Positions 59,250-64,000 of a stretch of DNA of 64,000 nucleotides are shown here, one piece after another. Source of the stretch: Burkholderiales bacterium. GTDB lineage: Bacteria; Pseudomonadota; Gammaproteobacteria; Burkholderiales; SG8-41. Made by a program: the position numbers and the translations under genes. Each line of letters starts with the position of its first letter. Position 1 is the stretch's first letter. The notes under the pieces were generated by a model. The model was not told the origin of the DNA, did not search any database, and saw only the letters and a list, made by a program, of their open reading frames with translations. Location: contig JALHRQ010000001.1 of assembly GCA_022841375.1 (NCBI GenBank), forward strand, positions 548,892 to 612,891, given 5' to 3'.

Positions 59250-60893
59250 TTATTTTTTCTGGTCCTTATCCGGCCGGTAACTGGTCTCCGGCCGCAAGCC
59301 CTTGCGCACCGCCTTCTCGCTGATGCGGCCGTTCTCCAGATAAGCGCCGGTCGCGGCGCGTTTGCCGCCTTCGTCCCATACCGCCAGCCAGTCGCCGACC
59401 GGCGAGCCGAACCACGGCGACTGCGGCCGCAGCTTGGGCAGACCCATGTCTTCCCAGATCTTGCGCGAGCGCTCCATGTATTCGCGCTTGGGCAATGCAA
59501 ACGGCGGCAGCACTTCCTTGGTCGTCGCGTCGATCAGCAGCGTCGCGTCTTCCTCGTCGGTCTCGTGCTCGCGCTCGGGGCCATGACCGCCGCTGCGGTG
59601 TTTCAGTATCTGCAGGTCTTCGGCGGGATTCATGCGGAAGGCCAGCGCCCAGAACAACGCGTCGGAATTCTCCGGATCAACATCCTCGTTGACCGCAATG
59701 CCGATCTTGCCGCAATCGGCCTTGAACGCGCTCATGCCGTACAGCGCCCGCCACACTTCGCTGCGCGGCGTGCCCTGCTCGACGGTGACGATGGTCATGC
59801 GCCGCAATGCGGTCATGCGTTCGTGCAGTGTCACGCGCTTGACGGTCTTCAGACCCAGCGTATTGCGCAGGTGCGACAGGAACATCGGCTCGAAGGACAC
59901 GCGTTTGATCGCGCTCGACTCGCTGGGCGTGACCTGGCTCAGGTATGAAGCCACGATCGCATCCTTGCGATGGGTGATCGCGGTCACGCGCATCGGCATG
60001 TTGAACTGCTCCAAGGCGACATGGCCATGCGACTCGCCGAACGGACCTTCGGGTTCGACATGTTCCAGGTCGATCAGCCCTTCGATGACAATTTCGGCAT
60101 CGGCCGGCACCAGCAGGTCGACCGTCTTCGCCCTGACCACGTTGATCGGCGCACCGGCGACACCACCGGCCACGCCGACTTCATCGAGGTCGATCGGCAG
60201 CTTCATCGGTGCGACAAACGCCACGCAGGGCGGCGCGCCGAGCACGATCGCCACCGGCATCGTCTTGTCGCCGCGTTTCTGGTGTTTCTGGTAATGCCGG
60301 TAACCACCGGCGCCGCCGACCCGCGTCGCCATGCGCACGACCATGCGGTCCGGCGCCTTCAGGCCCGCGCGGTAGGTGCCGTGGTTTTGAATGCCGGTTT
60401 CCGGATCCTTGGTAATGACATTGGTCGCCGTCAGCGTCGGCGCGCCATCAAAGCCCGGCGTCGACACCGGGATCGGCAGCGCATCCAGGCCATTGCCTTC
60501 ACCCAGGAGTTGATCGCCGGTGATGACGACGTCCTGGCAGGGCCCGGTGTCAACGACACGCGGCGGAATCGGATTGGCGATGGCCTTGTCCCAGCGTTGC
60601 TGCACTTCGTCCAGCGGCGCACCCATGCCGACGCCGTAAATCTCGCGATTGCCGGCGAAAGCACCGACCACCACAGGGAACTTGTATTGGCGTCCCTGCG
60701 CGTTGACCACATTGGTGAACAGGAAGGCCTTGCGTTCATGCTCCTCAATGCCGCCGACATACTGCCAGCGCACCAGCGGATGCATCTCCGCATCCTTGTC
60801 GATCGGACGGTCCACCTCGACGAGCAGGCCGCGCTGGCGCAGCGCATCGAGGTGGTCATGCAGGTCCGCGTAACCGCGGTCACTTTTTTTCAT
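59250..60893 (-). CDS. UbiD-family (prenylated-FMN) decarboxylase
   Basis: 547 residues, the usual length of UbiD enzymes, which reversibly (de)carboxylate aromatic or alpha,beta-unsaturated acids with prenylated FMN. Family features are visible, such as NAQGRQYKFPVVVGAFAGNRE, PEGPFGESHGHVALEQFN and GTPRSEVWRALYGM. No UbiX flavin prenyltransferase lies nearby. It lies 27 bases downstream of the exported methyltransferase gene, in the same direction, so the two share an operon. It fits the aromatic-acid theme of this part of the window. The C-terminus ends KDQKK. Confidence 0.92.
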   Translation of the reverse strand: MKKSDRGYADLHDHLDALRQRGLLVEVDRPIDKDAEMHPLVRWQYVGGIEEHERKAFLFTNVVNAQGRQYKFPVVVGAFAGNREIYGVGMGAPLDEVQQRWDKAIANPIPPRVVDTGPCQDVVITGDQLLGEGNGLDALPIPVSTPGFDGAPTLTATNVITKDPETGIQNHGTYRAGLKAPDRMVVRMATRVGGAGGYRHYQKHQKRGDKTMPVAIVLGAPPCVAFVAPMKLPIDLDEVGVAGGVAGAPINVVRAKTVDLLVPADAEIVIEGLIDLEHVEPEGPFGESHGHVALEQFNMPMRVTAITHRKDAIVASYLSQVTPSESSAIKRVSFEPMFLSHLRNTLGLKTVKRVTLHERMTALRRMTIVTVEQGTPRSEVWRALYGMSAFKADCGKIGIAVNEDVDPENSDALFWALAFRMNPAEDLQILKHRSGGHGPEREHETDEEDATLLIDATTKEVLPPFALPKREYMERSRKIWEDMGLPKLRPQSPWFGSPVGDWLAVWDEGGKRAATGAYLENGRISEKAVRKGLRPETSYRPDKDQKK

Positions 60894-60920
60894 TTTGTTG
60901 CAGGGCTCCCTTGGCGCCGG

Positions 60921-61757
60921 TTATTTGACGCGGGTCGCCGTCCACGGCGCGGTTTTGCCGCCGGCCGTCACCGTGCCGTCGATGCGGCTGCCGTTGACCT
61001 TGCCGGCGTAACGCGCGTCGCCCGCGGTAAAGCTGAGGTCCTCGCCGCGCAAGCGGCCCAGTTGCACATTGGACATTTTGCCGCCGCTGCTGAGCGAACC
61101 CTGCACCATCTGAAATTCCTGGGCGAATTTGATTTCATCATTGCCGGATTTCCACACGCCTTCGACTTTCGCCGGAACGATCCACATATAAGCCGTGCAA
61201 TAACTGCTGCACTCGCCTTTGGCGCCCTGTGTTTCATCGGATTTCCAGTCGCCCATGGTGAACGAGTTGGAAATCACCCGCGTGCCCGGCTTCATGTTGA
61301 GGATGGTCGGGCGCAGTTTGACGTTGAGGTCGGGCAGCAGGAACAGCGTGATCACCGTCGCCTTGGAAAAGTCGGTCTCAAAAATGTCGCCGTGAATGAA
61401 CGTCGCCTTGCCGGTAACGCCTGCCGCCGCCGCGTTGCGGCGCGACAGCTCGACCATGTCCGGGTTGTATTCGACACCATAAGCGGTTGCGCCGCGTTTG
61501 GCGGCAGTGATCACCGTGCGGCCGTCGCCGGAACCCAGGTCGTAGTGAATGTCTTTCGGTGTCAGTTTCGCCATGTCGAGCATGCGGTCGACGAGGCCCT
61601 GCGCGGTCGGCACCCAGACCACGTCCTTGCCGGCCTGGCCGACTTCGGGTTCGAATGCAGGCTTGGCGGCAGGCTGCGCTTGCGCCATTGCGGCTGCGGT
61701 GAAACAGCACAGTGCGAACGCCAGCAAGGTGCGGCGCGTTGGGATCATCGAAAACAT
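60921..61757 (-). CDS. Exported SAM-dependent methyltransferase
   Basis: 278 residues. The signal peptide MFSMIPTRRTLLAFALCC ends near AMA-QAQ; its TRRTLLA resembles a twin-arginine motif. The class I methyltransferase core has DLGSGDGRTVITAAKRGATAYGVEYNP (motif I) and HGDIFETDFSKATVITLFLLP. A C-terminal beta-rich part follows (about 195-278; GSLSSGGKMSNVQLGRLRGEDLSF). SAM-dependent enzymes outside the cytosol are unusual, so a Tat route carrying the cofactor is conceivable. ATG at 61757 was chosen because it opens with the signal; the longer frame to 61925 has none. It is divergent from the molybdoenzyme. Confidence 0.87.
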   Translation of the reverse strand: MFSMIPTRRTLLAFALCCFTAAAMAQAQPAAKPAFEPEVGQAGKDVVWVPTAQGLVDRMLDMAKLTPKDIHYDLGSGDGRTVITAAKRGATAYGVEYNPDMVELSRRNAAAAGVTGKATFIHGDIFETDFSKATVITLFLLPDLNVKLRPTILNMKPGTRVISNSFTMGDWKSDETQGAKGECSSYCTAYMWIVPAKVEGVWKSGNDEIKFAQEFQMVQGSLSSGGKMSNVQLGRLRGEDLSFTAGDARYAGKVNGSRIDGTVTAGGKTAPWTATRVK

Positions 61758-61874
61758 GGTCAATCTCCAGGTGGGAATTGATGAATGGCTGCCGGGCGAT
61801 GATACCGGATTCAGCCTGCAAAATACGTGACAGTCCAGCGGGATATCATGGCGTTTTGGAGAATCGCCATCGTC

Positions 61875-63935
61875 ATGGATACCCCGACGCCGCAACGCCG
61901 CATCGTCAAAGCCGCCTGTCCGCACGACTGTCCCGACACCTGCGCGCTGGAGATCGCGGTCGAGGACGGCAAGGCGGTAGCGGTGCGCGGCGGCGACATG
62001 CCGTTTACCGCGGGCACGCTGTGTACCAAGGTGGCGCGTTATCTCGATCGCACTTATGCGCCGTCACGCATCCTTTACCCGATGAAACGCGTCGGCCGCA
62101 AAGGCGAAGGCCGCTTCGCGCGCATTTCCTGGGATGAAGCGCTGGACACCATCGCCACACGTTTCAAAGGCATTGCCGCTGAAGACCCGCAGCAGATCCT
62201 GCCGGTCAGCTACGCCGGCACCATGGGCATGGTCAGCTATGCCTCGATGGACCGGCGGTTTTTTCACCGCCTCGGCGCCAGCCTGCTCGAGCGCACACTG
62301 TGCTCCTCGGCCGGCAAGGTCGGCTCGAAAATCACGCTGGGCGGTTCCGTCGGCAGCGATCCCGAGCAGGCCGAACACGCCCAACTGATCATCATCTGGG
62401 GCTCCAACCCGGTGATCTCCAATCTGCATTTCTGGTCGCGCTGCCAGCAGGCCAAACGCCGCGGCGCAAAACTGGTGATCATCGATCCGCGGCGCAATGA
62501 AACCGCGCAAAAATGCGATCAGCACATCGCCCCCTACCCCGGCACCGATGCCGCGCTGGCGCTGGCGATGATGCACGTGATCATCGGCGAAGGGCTCACC
62601 GACGCTGATTACGTCGAACAACACACGCTGGGTTACGCCGAACTCGTCGCGCGCGTGCGCGAATGGACGCCGCAACGCGCCGCGGCGATCTGCGGCATCA
62701 GCCCCGACGAAATCATCAACCTCGCCCGCGACTACGCACGCGCGCAGCCGGCGATGATCCGCGTCAACTTCGGCCTGCAACGCCATGCCGGCGGCGGCAT
62801 GGCCGTGCGCACCATCACCTGCCTGCCCGCGCTGACCGGCAGCTGGCGTGAAGCGGCCGGAGGCGTGCTGCTCTCCACCGGCGACTTTTACGGCTTCAAC
62901 CACCGCGCGCTGGAACGCCCCGACCTGCTGCGCGGCCAGCCACGCACCATCAATCTCGCGGCGCTGGGCGATGCGCTGACCACGGCACAGCCGCCGGTCA
63001 AGGCCGCCTACGTCTACAACAACAATCCGGTCGCGGTGTGCCCGGATTCGCGCAAGGTCATCGCCGGTTTTATGCGTGAAGACCTGTTCACCGTAGTCCA
63101 TGAAATTTTCCAGACCGACACCGCCGATTACGCCGACATCGTTCTGCCGGCCACCACCCAACTGGAACACCACGACCTGCACAAGTCCTACGGCCATCTT
63201 TATGTGCAGGCCAGCCAGCCGGCGATTGCACCGGTCGGTGAAGCCAAACCGAACGCCGAAGTGTTCCGTCTGCTCGCCGCGCGCATGGGTTTTGACGACG
63301 ACTGCCTGCGCGACTCCGATGAAGACATCTGCCGCCAGGCGCTGGATTCGAAAGCGCCGGCGCTGCAGGGCATCAGTTGGGAATCATTGAAACAACGCGG
63401 CTGGCAACGACTGAATGTGCCGGCTGCGCCATTTGCTCACGGTGAATTCCCCACACCCTCGGGAAAATGCGAGTTCTACAGCGCCACCGCCAAGGCGATG
63501 GGACTGGACCCGCTGCCCACATTCACGCCGCCGCGCGAAAGTGCCGCCAGCAACACCGAGCTGGCGCGGCGCTATCCATTGGCCTTCATCTCGCCGCCGC
63601 ACCGGCATTTTCTGAACTCGAGCTTTGCCAATCTCGATTTCGCACTGAAGGACGCCGGCGTGCCGACGCTGGAAATCCATCCGGAGGATGCCGCTGCGCG
63701 CGGCATCGCTGAAGACAGCGAAGTCCGCGTGTTTAACGACCGTGGTGAATACATGCTGCGCGCACGGATTACCGACCGCGTGCGGCGCGGTGTGGTCTCT
63801 GCGCCTTCGGTGTGGTGGAAAAAACTGTCACCGGACCAACGCAACGCCAATGAACTGACGTCGCAGGCGGTCGCGGATATGGGCGGGGCGGCGACTTATT
63901 ATGATTGTTTGGTTGACGTTACCCGGGCGGACTGA
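61875..63935 (+). CDS. Molybdopterin oxidoreductase (DMSO reductase family)
   Basis: 686 residues of the MopB family. The N-terminal 4Fe-4S-like motif CPHDCPDTCAL...GTLCTKVARY (C-x3-C-x3-C-x(n)-C) is followed by molybdopterin-binding segments ARISWDEALDTIA, TLCSSAGKVGSKITLGGSVGSD and IWGSNPVISNLHFWSRC. The C-terminal guanine-dinucleotide-binding part ends around SAPSVWWKKLS and GGAATYYD. It appears to be a catalytic subunit without adjacent partner genes. The start at 61875 gives the shorter family N-terminus (MDTPTPQRRIVKAACPHDCP); the longer frame to 61827 has no additional homology by eye. It ends 65 bases before the window edge. Confidence 0.88.
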   Translation: MDTPTPQRRIVKAACPHDCPDTCALEIAVEDGKAVAVRGGDMPFTAGTLCTKVARYLDRTYAPSRILYPMKRVGRKGEGRFARISWDEALDTIATRFKGIAAEDPQQILPVSYAGTMGMVSYASMDRRFFHRLGASLLERTLCSSAGKVGSKITLGGSVGSDPEQAEHAQLIIIWGSNPVISNLHFWSRCQQAKRRGAKLVIIDPRRNETAQKCDQHIAPYPGTDAALALAMMHVIIGEGLTDADYVEQHTLGYAELVARVREWTPQRAAAICGISPDEIINLARDYARAQPAMIRVNFGLQRHAGGGMAVRTITCLPALTGSWREAAGGVLLSTGDFYGFNHRALERPDLLRGQPRTINLAALGDALTTAQPPVKAAYVYNNNPVAVCPDSRKVIAGFMREDLFTVVHEIFQTDTADYADIVLPATTQLEHHDLHKSYGHLYVQASQPAIAPVGEAKPNAEVFRLLAARMGFDDDCLRDSDEDICRQALDSKAPALQGISWESLKQRGWQRLNVPAAPFAHGEFPTPSGKCEFYSATAKAMGLDPLPTFTPPRESAASNTELARRYPLAFISPPHRHFLNSSFANLDFALKDAGVPTLEIHPEDAAARGIAEDSEVRVFNDRGEYMLRARITDRVRRGVVSAPSVWWKKLSPDQRNANELTSQAVADMGGAATYYDCLVDVTRAD

Positions 63936-64000
63936 CCGGGGGCGTTCCACCTCACCCATCCTGTAAATAAGTATTTGTTTATAAAAGGATTTATTGAAAG

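Noticed and set aside
59970-61781. A 603-codon plus-strand frame over UbiD and the methyltransferase.
   Set aside because: It spans two real minus-strand genes and their spacer, with Arg/His-rich low-information sequence.

Overview
The window is GC-rich chromosomal DNA that looks betaproteobacterial, probably Burkholderiales-like. The evidence is three Bug-family (Bordetella uptake gene type) periplasmic binding proteins and a radC-rpmB-rpmG block divergent from coaBC-dut, an arrangement also known from E. coli. No rRNA, tRNA, insertion sequence, prophage or CRISPR array was recognised.

Region by region. 1-8.5 kb is housekeeping: the 3' part of a TctE/QseC-like sensor kinase, rpmG, rpmB and radC on the minus strand, then coaBC, dut, a CbiX-type chelatase and a DUF192 protein on the plus strand, then a PuuD-like membrane protein, a YbiB-like protein, an exported protein-isoaspartate methyltransferase and a PsiF-repeat protein. 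8.7-14.7 kb is a signalling block: a PAS hybrid kinase translationally coupled to a CheB-CheR-coiled-coil-PAS fusion, followed by a Crp/Fnr-type regulator. 15-18 kb holds a luciferase-like monooxygenase, a class II histone-deacetylase-like enzyme and a polysaccharide deacetylase.

18.1-32.1 kb is the most interesting part. It is an aryl-polyene gene cluster of the xanthomonadin type. A chorismatase would supply a hydroxybenzoate starter. An acyl-CoA synthetase fused to a dehydratase, an acyl carrier protein, a ketosynthase with its chain-length-factor partner, a ketoreductase and a second dehydratase would build the polyene. A flavin-dependent halogenase could halogenate it. Two acyltransferases, a glycosyltransferase, a LolA-like protein and an MMPL exporter would attach it to a lipid and move it to the outer membrane. 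A PAP2 phosphatase, a radical SAM protein and a double-hotdog thioesterase lie directly upstream in the same transcriptional direction.

32.2-48 kb is mixed: small conserved proteins, DUF4124 paralogues, a Tat-exported PhoD-type phosphatase, Hsp15, a B12-binding radical SAM protein, a Nudix protein, a CocE-type hydrolase, a macrodomain protein and a NIPSNAP protein. 48.8-58.4 kb is a long co-directional catabolic run: 2Fe-2S subunit, fused molybdopterin/FAD subunit of the xanthine-dehydrogenase family, alpha/beta hydrolase, amidohydrolase, ThDP enzyme and two Bug receptors. It is followed by a universal stress protein, a UbiD decarboxylase with an exported methyltransferase, and a DMSO-reductase-family molybdoenzyme. 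The likely theme is uptake and breakdown of organic acids or aromatic compounds, but no substrate can be named.

Two repeat families stand out: a roughly 150-bp inverted-repeat element built of CACAGAG units (two copies, about 39 kb apart) and a short AT-rich 12-mer (four exact copies plus one variant), mostly at the 3' ends of genes.
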